Shown here piece by piece: positions 47,146 through 57,598 of a stretch of DNA of 64,000 bases. The stretch is from positions 1-64,000 of the forward strand of contig PYST01000080.1 of assembly GCA_003049485.1 (NCBI GenBank), in the 5' to 3' direction. Numbering within the stretch: position 1 is the stretch's first letter; the number at the start of each line of letters is the position of its first letter. This stretch comes from Ophioceras dolichostomum (Eukaryota; Ascomycota; Sordariomycetes; Magnaporthales; Ophioceraceae). A program made the position numbers and the translations under genes. Under the pieces are notes generated by a model that saw only the letters and a program-made list of their open reading frames with translations, ran no database searches and was not told the DNA's origin.

Positions 47146-49539
47146 TCAGACTTCATAGTAGTAATCATCATCCAGGCCCTCCCTCCTAGGCACCACCCCA
47201 GCGCCAGGCGCAGGCCCCTGGTACACGGCCTCGACACGCACGTTCAGCAGCCGGATCTTGAGCCCGTAGTCGCTCACGAGCGTGACCAGCTTGTTCGTCT
47301 CGGCCGTGATGGGCTGCTGGTTGAGCAGCATCAGCAGGCCGTCCAGCCACTCGGACGCGAGCGAGTGGTTGAGCGGGTACAGCGTCAGGATGGCCTGCTC
47401 CTTGGCGTCGCCGCCCTTCGCCGCCTCCTCGGCGTCCACGTAGCTGTATATGGTGATCTTGGTTGTCGACTTCGGCTGCTGCTGCTGCTGCCCCTGTTGA
47501 TGCTGCTGCTGCTGCTGCTCGTTGTTGTTATTATTGTTATTATTGTTCCGCAGCGTCGACGAGCTGGACGTGCTGCGATTGTCCGCGTTGTCTGCGCCGC
47601 CGCCGCCGCCGCTCGGGGCGGACACGTTCGAGACCACCGAACTGATTGTGCTGAGGTCGACCTTCTCCGTCAGGTCCTCCAGGCTCGGGTCCTGCGGCGT
47701 CTGTAGCGGGAAGTCGGCGTAGTGTAGGAAGCGGCGGTTGTGCGACAGCTTCGCGAAGCGCCAGGCCTTCGCCTCGTAGAGCCTCCTCTTCTGCTGCTGT
47801 TGGTTCTGGGCGGCGCCGCTGTCCTGGCGCATGTGGCCCCCCGGCTGGTCGCGCTTCGGCACAGGCCTGGAGAACCAGGAGCCCTGGAGTAGGCAGCGGA
47901 TGCGCTGCTCCTTCACGAACTGGAGCGCCTCGTGCTTGAGCTCCTCGCGCACCTGCAGCATGTGCTGGCCCCACTGGTCCTCGAACGACAGCTCCAGCAG
48001 GCCCATCTGCAGCTCGCGCAGCCGCGCCAGGTCGTGCTCCTGCAGGTCCTCCTCGACCTCGGCCACGTCCTTCGTGCGCGGGCTGCGCCCGACCACCTGC
48101 TCAACCAGGATGCGCACCAGCTCGGCCACCTTGTTGAAGTCGTCGCGCTCGGCGCCCGTGGCCTTCCACAGCCGGAAGAAGGCGTACAGGCCCGCCGTGT
48201 GGAGCCGCGACCACTGCAGCAGCAAAGGCCGGAACAGCTTGTCGTGGGTTTTTGGCCCGTCCAGGATCTGGTATGTGCGCGACTCCTCCACGTCGTACTT
48301 GTCCACCTCGAAGTGCTCGTACAGGATCATGGTGACAGCGAAGCTGGCGCGCGCCACGGGGCAGCGCTCCGCCAGCGGCCGAGACGACTGCTCCAGCAGC
48401 AGCTTCTGGAAGCCGTCCTCGTTTTTGCGCACGTAGTCCGTCAAGTCCATCATGCCCAGGAACCCCGGGATCTCAAACTCGGCCGCTGGGCTCTCAGTCT
48501 CGAACCCAAGCCGTCGCCACTTCTCCGGATTGTGTCGCCGGCTGGCTTTCCTGTTGTTATTGCTGGCACTAGCGCCGGCACCGGTGGTGGTCGCCTCGGA
48601 CTCGTTCGCGTGGTGGCCGTTTGTGAAATGCCGATCCGGGGCGCTAGCGAGGTGCAGACCCTTGAGGGCGCGACGATGTTCGGGTCGCTCAAGATCGACG
48701 CGCACGTCGCGCCATCGCCTCAACAGCGCCTTTGTCAGAGACTGAAACTCCAGCAGTGGGTGTGCCAGGTCCTGCAGTGCTGAACTCTGCATCAGTTGAT
48801 ACACGGCCTTGATGAGTCCTAGGTCCTGTAGCCTTTTGATGAACTTGGACCATTCCTCGCCGCCGCTGCCTCCTCCTCCTCCGACACCACTTACGCCCGG
48901 GGGCGCGACGGACGAGGCCGGTGACCGCGTCAAGCTAGCGTCACTCGTCCCCACCGCATCCCGGATCAGGGCATTGATCAGCATCAGGGCGTTGGCGCAC
49001 AGCGCGTGATCCGCCGACTGCAGCTGCTGGATCACCAGTTCGAAGAACTGGGGGTACACGGCCACGGCAGGCTTCAATGCGCGGAAGCCGAACGTCCCCG
49101 GTGTGCTGGGAGAGCGCACAGCGATCGGCACCGATGAGGACGGGCCCATGCCGCCGGGCCCCCGCACAGTCGACTGGCCGTGGCTGACCAAGGCAACGAG
49201 GATGCTCATAGCACCGCGCAGAATGTTGACCAACGGGTTGACCACGATCAGCTCCACTACCCGCTCAACCAGGTCGCCAGCAGTGGGACCCTCGAAAATG
49301 TCCCAGCCCATGTCGACCTCCAGCAGGCGGCTGAGACTCTGCAGCGAGTAGGCCAGGGTGTTGCCGCCTGTGGTCATGATCAGCCGCCGGAGGATGATCA
49401 GTCCGCCGGACGATATGAAGACATCTGCGAAGGCTGGGTCGTTGATGGACGACTGCAGCTTGAACACGGCCATCTTACGCGCGGCATCCTCGTCGCTCGC
49501 CAGCCGCGAGAGCAGCGCGGGGATGTCCGCCTGGTCCAT
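47146..49539 (-). CDS. ELMO/CED-12 family protein
   Basis: Partner of DOCK-type exchange factors that activate Rac-like GTPases at the cell cortex. Single exon, 797 residues. The first ATG is at 49539; a GTG lies two codons upstream. The N-terminal 200 residues form an armadillo-like helical array (LLSRLASDEDAARKMAVFKL ... LQSLSRLLEVDMG). The ELMO domain lies at about 340-480, with RPLLLQWSRLHTAGLYAFFRLWKATGAERDDFNKVAEL broken over its core helices. A PH domain follows (about 580-760, AWRFAKLSHNRRFLHYADF), split by a long low-complexity insert of Asn, Gln and Gly around residues 660-700. The last 30 residues are Pro/acidic. The intronless structure is unusual among its neighbours, but codon use is the same. 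The family call rests on domain order. Confidence 0.85.
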   Translation of the reverse strand: MDQADIPALLSRLASDEDAARKMAVFKLQSSINDPAFADVFISSGGLIILRRLIMTTGGNTLAYSLQSLSRLLEVDMGWDIFEGPTAGDLVERVVELIVVNPLVNILRGAMSILVALVSHGQSTVRGPGGMGPSSSVPIAVRSPSTPGTFGFRALKPAVAVYPQFFELVIQQLQSADHALCANALMLINALIRDAVGTSDASLTRSPASSVAPPGVSGVGGGGGSGGEEWSKFIKRLQDLGLIKAVYQLMQSSALQDLAHPLLEFQSLTKALLRRWRDVRVDLERPEHRRALKGLHLASAPDRHFTNGHHANESEATTTGAGASASNNNRKASRRHNPEKWRRLGFETESPAAEFEIPGFLGMMDLTDYVRKNEDGFQKLLLEQSSRPLAERCPVARASFAVTMILYEHFEVDKYDVEESRTYQILDGPKTHDKLFRPLLLQWSRLHTAGLYAFFRLWKATGAERDDFNKVAELVRILVEQVVGRSPRTKDVAEVEEDLQEHDLARLRELQMGLLELSFEDQWGQHMLQVREELKHEALQFVKEQRIRCLLQGSWFSRPVPKRDQPGGHMRQDSGAAQNQQQQKRRLYEAKAWRFAKLSHNRRFLHYADFPLQTPQDPSLEDLTEKVDLSTISSVVSNVSAPSGGGGGADNADNRSTSSSSTLRNNNNNNNNNEQQQQQHQQGQQQQQPKSTTKITIYSYVDAEEAAKGGDAKEQAILTLYPLNHSLASEWLDGLLMLLNQQPITAETNKLVTLVSDYGLKIRLLNVRVEAVYQGPAPGAGVVPRREGLDDDYYYEV

Positions 49540-50342
49540 TGCCACGGCAGGAGGGAAAGGGAGGCCGGGCCGAGGAGGAAGGATATACGAGAGGAGAGAG
49601 GAGGTGCGAGGGGTGTGTCTATCGTCGCCCCGTATCGGGCGGGGCTTTTCGTTTCGGTCGCGCGGTCGGCGTCGGGGAATATAGTGTTCTCCAGATTACT
49701 TTGTCTGTACGTCGGTCGTACCCAGATCGCTGACTGGCAGCTTCTTCCTGCTGGTGAGTTTGTGAGTTTGTCTGTGTGGCTCGTCGCAGTCTCAGTCCAG
49801 ACTCGCACAGAGTTCGATAGAGGGTGAGACAGCAGCTGCAATTGCAGATCGGACTGCACGGTAAGCGGATGTTGTGGACGGGATCGAACGCCTCGAGCGA
49901 TTGCGGGAGCGGAGTGCTGTGTTGGAGGAGGGTCTGGGAGGAATTGGCAACGGTGTCCGTTGAGAACAAAAACCGTTGAAGCGCCTCCGCGTGTGCTGCT
50001 AAAGCAAATTGATACAATGGCTCCGGCGAACGTTTTATTCATGCGGCGCGAAATTTATTTCACCCTCAGCTATGGTTTTAGTCCAGGGGGGATGGATGAT
50101 GATAGGAATGATGCGACACGCGACGCACGGACATAGCGGGCGCGCACCGGCACATGTGTGCTAGCCAAAGGATAAAGGCCCCACGAGCCAACTGAACTCA
50201 ATTGATAGGTATTGGTTCCCACTTCCCATCGTGCCTCGAACGAACTACGATGATAAGTTCTAAGCTACCGCGGCTACCAATAAGCAGATAAGAGTTATAG
50301 TCTACAGGTCGGATTCCATTTCGTTAAGGCCGTCAATCCTCG
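49540..50342. other. Intergenic region
   Basis: Promoter of the ELMO gene (minus) and 3' flank of the HAD gene (minus). Some short open frames continue upstream of the ELMO ATG but show no protein features. Confidence 0.55.
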
Positions 50343-51158
50343 TCAAGCATTGGTCGGGACCTCGATGCCAAATCGCTCGTAAGGAAAGGCCTCCAGGCTC
50401 GGCAGCTGGTCCGCCCAACCGTCGCCGAGCTGACCCAGCTGATGCTCGTCGCCGATTTCGATCAGCCCCACCCTGCCGGCGAGCACCTCCGCCTCCCTGC
50501 CCCGAAACTCGGCCTCCAACGCAGGGTGGGGCACCCAGACGACCCTCATCCCCGCCCTCCTGCCGGCCTCGACGCCGGGCACGCTGTCCTCGAAGACCAG
50601 ACACTCCCTCGGCGCGATGCGGGGTGTGCCCTCTGGTAAGCTCTCGTTGATCACCTCCAGCGCGAGAAGATAAATGTCGGGCGCCGGCTTCCCCCTGCCT
50701 GACTTGACCCGCGGGTCGTCGCCCAGCACCCTTCGGTCCTCCGGGATCAGGTCCAGCAGCCGCTTCGATTCGGCCCCGCGGGTTTTCAGGTCGAAGTTCA
50801 GCCTCGCGCTGCTCGTCGCGAGTGCTACCTCGACGTCGGGCGCGGCTTTCAGGTGGGCGAGCAGCGCCTCGACGCCAGGCAGCGGCTTGCACTCTGGGAA
50901 GTGCCGCTTGTGCTCCTCGCCCTGCTCATGGCGGAACTGGTCCCGCGAGATGTCCAGCTGCGCCCACTCGTGGAAGCGGTCGCCGTTGGACGAGCCCGGC
51001 ACGCCCATCAGCTGCGCCTTGAACGACCAGGGCAGTGGCGGACGGTTGTGCCGCTCCAGGACGATGTCGGCGCAGCGCTTGTAGATGTCCTCCGTGTTCA
51101 GCAGGAGGCCGTCCATGTCGAAGAGGCATGCCCGGACGGGCGGGAAGTTCGTCGCCAT
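50343..51158 (-). CDS. HAD-superfamily phosphatase (HDHD1 / DOG-GPP-like)
   Basis: Hydrolyses a small phosphorylated metabolite, such as a sugar phosphate or pseudouridine 5'-phosphate, in the cytosol; exact substrate unknown. Single exon, 271 residues, start ATG at 51158. Motif I is DMDGLLLNTED near residues 14-24, with the nucleophile and acid/base aspartates. Motif II is the serine-threonine in ALATSSARLNFD. Motif III is the lysine in GRGKPAPDIYLLA. Motif IV is the aspartate in VFEDSVPGVEAGRRAGM. The helical cap between motifs I and II (about 20-95) marks a subclass I HAD enzyme. Eukaryotic HDHD1 relatives, which act on pseudouridine 5'-phosphate, have this same architecture. All catalytic residues are present, so it should be active. 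Confidence 0.93.
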   Translation of the reverse strand: MATNFPPVRACLFDMDGLLLNTEDIYKRCADIVLERHNRPPLPWSFKAQLMGVPGSSNGDRFHEWAQLDISRDQFRHEQGEEHKRHFPECKPLPGVEALLAHLKAAPDVEVALATSSARLNFDLKTRGAESKRLLDLIPEDRRVLGDDPRVKSGRGKPAPDIYLLALEVINESLPEGTPRIAPRECLVFEDSVPGVEAGRRAGMRVVWVPHPALEAEFRGREAEVLAGRVGLIEIGDEHQLGQLGDGWADQLPSLEAFPYERFGIEVPTNA

Positions 51159-51927
51159 GGTTGCCGATCGTGTGTTGTCGATTTTTTCGGCAATTAAGTC
51201 TGTTTGATCGGTGCACGGGCTGGTTTGGCGACGGAGAATTCAAGTTCTGCGGTGGTGGGAAGCAGTCGTACATTTTATACCATGAATCGATATTTGCGCG
51301 GTATTTACCTCAGATTCGAGCATGAAAACTCCACTCCATGTGAGCGCGAACCCACCGATGAAGTCCAACTTACATGTACTCACTCAAAATGATTCACACC
51401 TATGGCACATTTTCATTGTCAATCGCCGACCGTGTCGAACTCTCGGAACCGGTACTTGTTGGGCCGTCGGCAATGAGTTGCGTTGCGGCAACGCCTAACA
51501 CCTTGGGTATGTGGACTTCCCACCCCCGACCCAGGCGCAGGGGAGCGATTTGATAGCAAGATCCCAGCGGTGGTATGAGGATGCTCTTCCTCCCCCCCGC
51601 CGGCCCCTCCCTCCTTTTTTTTGGTCCTCCAGAGCAGCGTACGACATCCGCTGACGAGCATCCCGCCCATGGTGGCAAGATCCATGATGTCAGAGCTTTT
51701 GCAACAGCGATAGTTCACATTTGTAAGGGCTGGCTGGTCCGAGGACTCTCGGATCGTGTAGGGTGCTTTTTTTTTTATCGTCTTCTAAAAAGGGTTCTGT
51801 TATTTATTCAAACATTTCAACAGCAGAACCTGCTATACAACGCTACGCATGCTCGAGGAAGCCCTTTTTCCCTTCCTTCCAAGTTACCCTGATTGGAAAT
51901 TGGAACACCGCCTGATGCCCCCCTTTT
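51159..51927. other. Intergenic region
   Basis: Upstream of the HAD gene (minus) and 3' flank of the CysRS pseudogene (minus). No gene recognised. Confidence 0.55.
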
Positions 51928-54476
51928 CTAAGCAGCGGGCTGCGTCGCCAGCCATTCCTCGTGCCTCGTCTTCTGCTTCTCCCACTCCTTGATCAGCTTC
52001 GTGTGTTTGTTCTTGGACACCACGTTCCCCGCCGCGTCCACGGTCGGGATGCCGCTCTGGTCCCACGCCATGCACTCGCCTGAAGCCTTGAACATCAGCA
52101 ACGGGTCGACCTTGGCGCGCTCGCGCAGCTCCCTCTCCGCCTCGGCGTCCCTGGCCTCCCTCTCCAGCTTGGCCTTGGCCTTGGCTGCGCTAGCAGATTC
52201 CTGCTCCGCGCGCCTCGACCAGCGACTTGTCGAGGGGTCGGGCTAGGGCAGGCTGGGGGCTGTTGCGGTCCTCGAGGTAGATGCCGAGGTTCCAGAGGTG
52301 CACGTCGCGGAGCTGGTCGCACAGGGCGAACAGGTCCTTCACCGACGCCGGTCGGGCCGCGAGAGCCTTGATGTCGGTGCGGAACTGCTGCAGCACCTCG
52401 CTATACGGCTGGGAGGCGGCCTCGACCACTGGCGTTGACCCTGCCGCGATCGCGGTCGTGGTTCCGTCGGCGAGTTTTGCAATGGCCGCGTGATCGACCG
52501 AGCCGGAGCAGGCCAGCGTCCGGACCTCGTCGTGTAGTTGCGATGCGGGGTACACGTAGGGCTTTGCTGGCTCGGGGATGTCGAGGCCCGACCAACCTAT
52601 GCGCTCCGGATTGCTGAGATCTCCCTCGGGATCCAGACCGAAAATGGCGACAATGCGCGTCACCCACCGGGCGAGTGAGATGACGGTCTGACCGGAAAGT
52701 GCCTCTGCCGAGTTCGCCTTGGTGACAAGGTCAGAGAGGATTCTCATGACGGCAGCGATGTTGAAGGAATCGCACAGCGCCGCATCGACGTTGGTTTTCG
52801 CCTTGTCCAGGGCGCTCAACAACTGGTGATCTGTGACGCCAAGCTTTGGCCCCGTCGCTGTGGCTTCGGGGCGGGAATGCTTCCAGATGTCCAAGCTCTT
52901 CAGGAAGAAGTTGTTGAGCTTGCATTCCCAGCCGACCACAGCCTTCATGACCTCGTCCGTCACCTCAATCCCATCCTGCCAAGGCATGAGGAGGAAGCAA
53001 ATCCGGAGTGAACGTGCACTCCACTCGTTCTGGGAGAGAACATCCCGGATGGTCGTGTAGTTCTTGAGGCTCTTGCTCATCTTCAGCCCTCGAATCCTGC
53101 CATCATCATCCGGTCGCACCCTCATAAGATGGAGCCCGCGTTCGTTCGAAACGACCTCTCCTTACCTGAGTTGTCCCATGTGAACAAAATAGTTCGTCCA
53201 CTGCACGTGGCAGTCTGGAGTCGACCAGTACGCTTCCGATTGTGCAAGTTCGTTGTCATGGTGAGGGAAGCGAAGATCGACGCCTCCGGAATGGATGTCA
53301 ATCGTCTTCCCGATCGCATCCGAGGCCATCGCAGAGCACTCAATATGCCACCCCGGTCGCCCACGACCCACGGGCTCGGCCATGCCGGCTCGCCCGGCTT
53401 GCTGGCTTTCCACAGCGCGAAATGATTCTCTCCCCGCTTCATCGACCTCCCCTTGGACGACAGCGAGCCTTCGCCATCGGCTTGGAGGGCACGGTCGTTC
53501 TTGTTCCACGGTTCCAGGCGGGAGTAGCTATGCCCAGCCTTCTCGAACGAGTCAATGTCGAAGTAGACAGAGCCGTCAGCGGTAGCGTATCCGAACCCGT
53601 TCTCCACGATCTTCTCGACGAAGCGAACGATCTGAGGGACGTACTAGGTCACACGGGTCAGCTAGTCAGGAGGCAGGACGTTGAGCGCAGCCATGTCCTC
53701 GAAGAAGCGGCGTTCGAATTTCTGAGTCAGCTCCAGGTAGATCCGGTGGTCGTTGGAGTCCACCTTGGCACCATGCAAAGAATCGAGGAACGGGAGCAAA
53801 ACATCATCTGTCTTGGCGAAGAACTCAGGCAGCGTTCCTGGGGCTTGCAGAGCCTCGGCAGCCGACCGTGCCGTTGTAATGTGTGCGCTCAACAGCAGAT
53901 CGGCGACGGTACCACTTGGCCCTGCAGTATCGTCCTAGCGTCCGCCGAAGTGTCCGTTGGGGCTAACGTCTCGACCATGTCCTTGTATGCCCTGTCCACT
54001 GCAGCAAAAAAGGCCTCCGGGCTGGTATCGGAGGGCAGCAACGGAAGGTTCTTGCCAATGTAATGCCGGAACGCAGCTGTGGCCTGGGCCAAGACTGCGT
54101 CGCTCACCGAGTCGTCCTCGGCGGCATGCTCCTGCTTGAAGCACGCGAGCAAGTGCTGCCGGCGGGCCTGGAGAATAATCTTGTCGTCGAAGTCGGTTGT
54201 ATTCATCACGAACTTGACGTGAAAACCGAAGTAGTCCCCCATGATCCGTCGGATGATGTCGGTCGACATGTAGTTTTTCGCGTGGCCTAGATGGGCATCG
54301 TCGTATACAGTCGGGCCGCAGGCATACCACGTCACCACCCTCCCAGCCGGATCGAACGGGACGAAGTCATCCTTGCTCCTTGTTAGGCTGTTGTAGATCT
54401 TCAGCCGCGGCAGCCGGACGTCAGGTCCGGCCGGGGGAGGTGTCCACGGCGGTTGCCTGCAACCGTCAGAAGCCAT
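51928..54476 (-). pseudogene. CRS1: Cysteinyl-tRNA synthetase with multiple disabling lesions
   Basis: Would attach cysteine to tRNA-Cys in the cytosol. Signatures are all present: WYACGPTVYDDAHLGH (zinc cysteine and HIGH motif), HIECSAMASD, FPHHDNELAQSEAY (zinc histidines) and KMSKSLKNY, plus a Lys/Ala/Glu-rich C-terminal tail ending LATQPAA. But the reading frame is broken five times. There is a frameshift near 53908-53920, TAG stops at 53662-53664 and 53644-53646, a frameshift at 53365-53373 (one G too few in CCGTGGGTC) and a frameshift at 52200-52215 (one G too many). A normal 69-nt intron (53097-53165, GTAAGG...CAG) is intact. The region keeps high GC and close family similarity, so decay is recent or the sequence has errors. 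Both stops could come from CAG by C-to-T change, as in RIP, but the indels cannot. The enzyme is essential, so a working copy should exist elsewhere if this is real. Confidence 0.85.
53097..53165 (-). other. Intact intron in the CysRS pseudogene
   Basis: 69 nt with donor GTAAGG and acceptor CAG. It joins VHMGQLR to IRGLKMSKS in frame, which shows that the gene was once spliced normally. Confidence 0.75.
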
Positions 54477-55694
54477 ACTGTGTACCCGGGTTCACTCAAC
54501 TAGGCAGGTACCTAGGTAGGTAGGTATTTGAGATTGTCAACGTCTGGTCCGAGAGCATTTGCCGAAGAAAGAGTCAGGATAAAGGAGACAATTCGATTCG
54601 GCGGTGTGAGAGAATGACAACTTCCCGGAGCTGTGATGCTTTGGCAATTGAGGCAACGGGGTGACTCACATGAGCATTCAATCCCTTGCCTGCCAACAGC
54701 GCCCAATTACTCAACCTCCCAGAGCTGCCAAGCCCTGCACATGCTTGCAATCGGGAATTCAGTCCAAAGGGCATTCATTCCTGGCGTGTATTTAGTGTTC
54801 GATGTAATCACAGCTAATGCTGACTGACCGAAGGCCTAGTGGTTGACATAACTTAAGTAGTTCAAGGCACACTCAAACCACCGCCGCTCCTTCCATTCCT
54901 GCAGTGAAGCAAAAGGGTCAGCTTGATGAAGTTCTCCTCCAGCTCCTCCTGCCCTGCCCGGCGTTGGGCAATCTGTGTCGCGATGCCCAGCTGTTTCCGT
55001 CCTCAGTACGTCCATTGCCGTTGTCAAGTGGAATTTTTTTTCCTGCTTCTTTTCTTACTCCTTTTCGTATGCTTACACCTATTTTGCGCTCTGCCCCCTA
55101 TTCTCCCTGCGTACCTAGATAGCCTAAGTAGCTAGGAATTGACCATATTGACGAGGCTGGCATCTCCTCACTGTCCGGGGTGGTGGCCAACTCGCTACTC
55201 GACTGATTCCCTCCAGCGTCACGTTGATTTCAGGGTCTGGATTCTCGAGGCCCAGGACGAGAAGGGGAGGGAGCCGTTGTAAGTGATAAGCTCGAATGAT
55301 GTAGCTTTGATTGGTGAGTCGAACTATTAAAGCTGCTGGAGCTGCAGATTGATGCAGGCTAAGCCTGTAAGAGGATATAGCTTGAGCTTTCCCGAGTCCC
55401 TACAGTTGGTGGCACTCCGAGGAGATAAGGCATTTGACGATCGCCTTAGCAGTTGTTGCATTTCCGTGGAGGGATTTTTTTGGTATATATCACCACCGGA
55501 TTTCCAAAGCAAGATCCGAGCCTGTTGAGCCTTTCTTGAGAGATTTTGATTATCGCATGCTGGACTAGTTCGTGCCTCTAGCAAAAGCCGCCCACTTGCC
55601 GATATAGATTGCTCTAACGTTTTCAGCTATTGGGCAAGCCGAAAGCCCATCAATACTGGGTGGTTCTACCACTTACGCTTCCGTCAGCCCCGCC
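54477..55694. other. Divergent intergenic region
   Basis: Between the CysRS pseudogene (minus) and an SDR (plus). A GGTACCTAGGTAGG-type motif lies at 54501-54526, next to the CysRS start. No gene recognised. Confidence 0.55.
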
Positions 55695-56976
55695 ATGGAT
55701 ACCACAGAGGACTTCAGCCCCTACCGGCCGGACGGGAAGCTGGTGAGTTGCCAACTACTACCAGGTATCTAGTCCCATCGAACTGCTAATGCCAAGTCAC
55801 ATATACACCTAGTATGGCTTCGTATGCGTGGTGACCGGCGCGTCTCAGCCCGTGGGCCAAGCCATCATCCTCGAGTTGGCTGGTGAGTGATTTTGTATGG
55901 CCAGCCATCATACTCGCGCCCAGCTTACATTTGACGCTAACATAACCTCCCTCTTTCGTTCAAGCCCACGGAGCGGCTTCGATTTATGGTAGGATACCTG
56001 GTTCTCTATGCCCCAACATATGGTATTTTTGCCTAGAACTAACACGAGTGCCCGTGACAGCCTGCGACAAGGCCGCCAGCTCAGACTCATACCGCGAGCT
56101 CGTCGAGACGGTAGGCAAGGAGCAGCCCAACACCAAGATCATCCCCTACCCGTTCAACGTGGCCAAGGAGGACGAGACCCTCGCGCTCGTGGACGAGGTG
56201 CTCAACTCGTTCGGCCGGCTCGACGTGTGGGTGTGCTCGTCCGGCCTCCTGGGCCCGCTCACAATCTCCGAGACCACGCCCGACGACCTCCAGCGCTGCT
56301 TCGAGGCGCACTCGCTCGCGCCCTTCTTCGCGCTCAAGTACGCCCCGCCTGCCATGGCCAAGTGCACCGAGCGCCAGCCCTACCCGAACGCGGCGCCCAA
56401 GGCGCAGAAGTACGGCTCCATCGTCGTCATCAGCTCCGTGGCGTCGACGTACGGCGGCTGCTGGGGCCCCTGCTACACCATGACGGCGCACGCCGCGCTG
56501 GGCGTCGTCAGGGCTGGCGTTCCGGTGCTGAAGGGCACCGGGGTCCGCATAAATTGCATCTCCCCGGGCCAGATCGACGTCGGCGTCGACCTCGGCGGTG
56601 TAAGTCGAGTCTTCACGGAGCAGATACGGAGTGGACCGTGTGGTTACACCACTGACATGCAGACCTCTCTGTTTGTTAGACCGGCTTGCGAGGAAGCCAC
56701 TCCCTACAATTCCCTCCATCTGCTTTCCAGAGCAAGGAAGTGAGTTATTTACCTCGATACTAGTTAATCTCCACGTCTGTCGTGAGGTAGAATTCCACCG
56801 TTGAGATGACCATGTTTGGCTGACGACATCATTCTCATCAGGTTCAGGGGAAAACGATCGGGCTCGAGAGGCCAGGGAGGCCGCAGGAGGTCGCTCGAGT
56901 CGCAGGCTTCCTGGCCAGCGGGTTCTCCAGCTACATCACAGGCGCCAATCTTGTTGTCGACGGTGGAGCGTCGTAA
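55695..56976 (+). CDS. SDR-like protein lacking the catalytic lysine
   Basis: Short-chain dehydrogenase/reductase fold, 274 residues. Exons: 55695-55742, 55813-55882, 55965-55988, 56061-56599, a 9-nt exon 56731-56739 (S-K-E) and 56842-56976. The micro-exon is flanked by CCAG and GTGAGT and restores the family pattern SKEVQ before KTIGLERPGRPQEVARVAGF. The cofactor motif is TGASQPVG (TGxxxGxG). The catalytic serine in ISSVAS and tyrosine in YTMT are present. But the residue that should be lysine in YxxxK is alanine (YTMTA, codon GCG near 56491), and the sequence continues HAALG as in relatives. The end, SYITGANLVVDGGAS, is typical. Without the lysine, normal SDR catalysis is doubtful. It may be inactive or bind cofactor only, or the codon may be wrong. 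Substrate unknown. Confidence 0.8.
56731..56739 (+). other. Probable 9-nt micro-exon (S-K-E) of the SDR
   Basis: AGCAAGGAA lies between a CCAG acceptor and a GTGAGT donor. Including it keeps the frame and adds the SKE that relatives have before VQ. Confidence 0.55.
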
Positions 56977-57598
56977 GTAGTACCCAAGTGCCTACGCGGA
57001 CCTTCACCGAGAGAATGATATCGCCGTGAGGTGAAAACCAAGTGAGAATGCTGAATACTGACTGGGCTTTTGTTTTTTCTTTCTTTTTCTTTTCTCAACT
57101 CAGCACAATGAACCCATTGACTGCACCGATATGAATGCAGTCGGCCCACCGTGGCGGCCTAGAATTGAGTTCCAAAGACCGACCTAGCGTCCAGGTCCGG
57201 AGTGATCTGTGTGATGAAGTCATTTGACTGCGTCATTCCAACACCCGCAGCCCGCCAAGTACCCCAGACACATGCATGAAGCGTAACAGGCCATTCCAAT
57301 TCCTGTTGATGTTCTCAGAATTTTTGTCCTCGTGACTTTTCCGATTGATGAGATAGGAGGAAGATTCCTGGCCGACAACCCGGCCTCACTCCGCCTCCCA
57401 ACTGTTGGTGTTCCGGATGTTGTACGTAGTAAAGTTAGAATCGCGTCCAAGTCATTCTCATGGGTCATAACTTACCTAAGATAACTCACGAGAAGATCCT
57501 CAACTTCGCTCAAGTTCTAACGCGATACTATCATATCCATTCCAACAAGACCCCCAAACCGTTCATCAATAATTAAAAAACCAACAATATCCTCAAAT
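56977..57598. other. Intergenic region, tandem genes
   Basis: Between the SDR and the cytidine deaminase, both plus. The last 60 bases before the deaminase ATG are AT-rich. No gene recognised. Confidence 0.55.

Noticed and set aside
53640..53670. An intron hiding the two TAG stops of CysRS
   Set aside because: No GT donor at a usable distance, and the flanking residues are contiguous in relatives.
53242..54063. 273-codon plus-strand open frame over the CysRS pseudogene
   Set aside because: It is the antisense shadow of a GC-rich coding region; the minus strand matches CysRS throughout.
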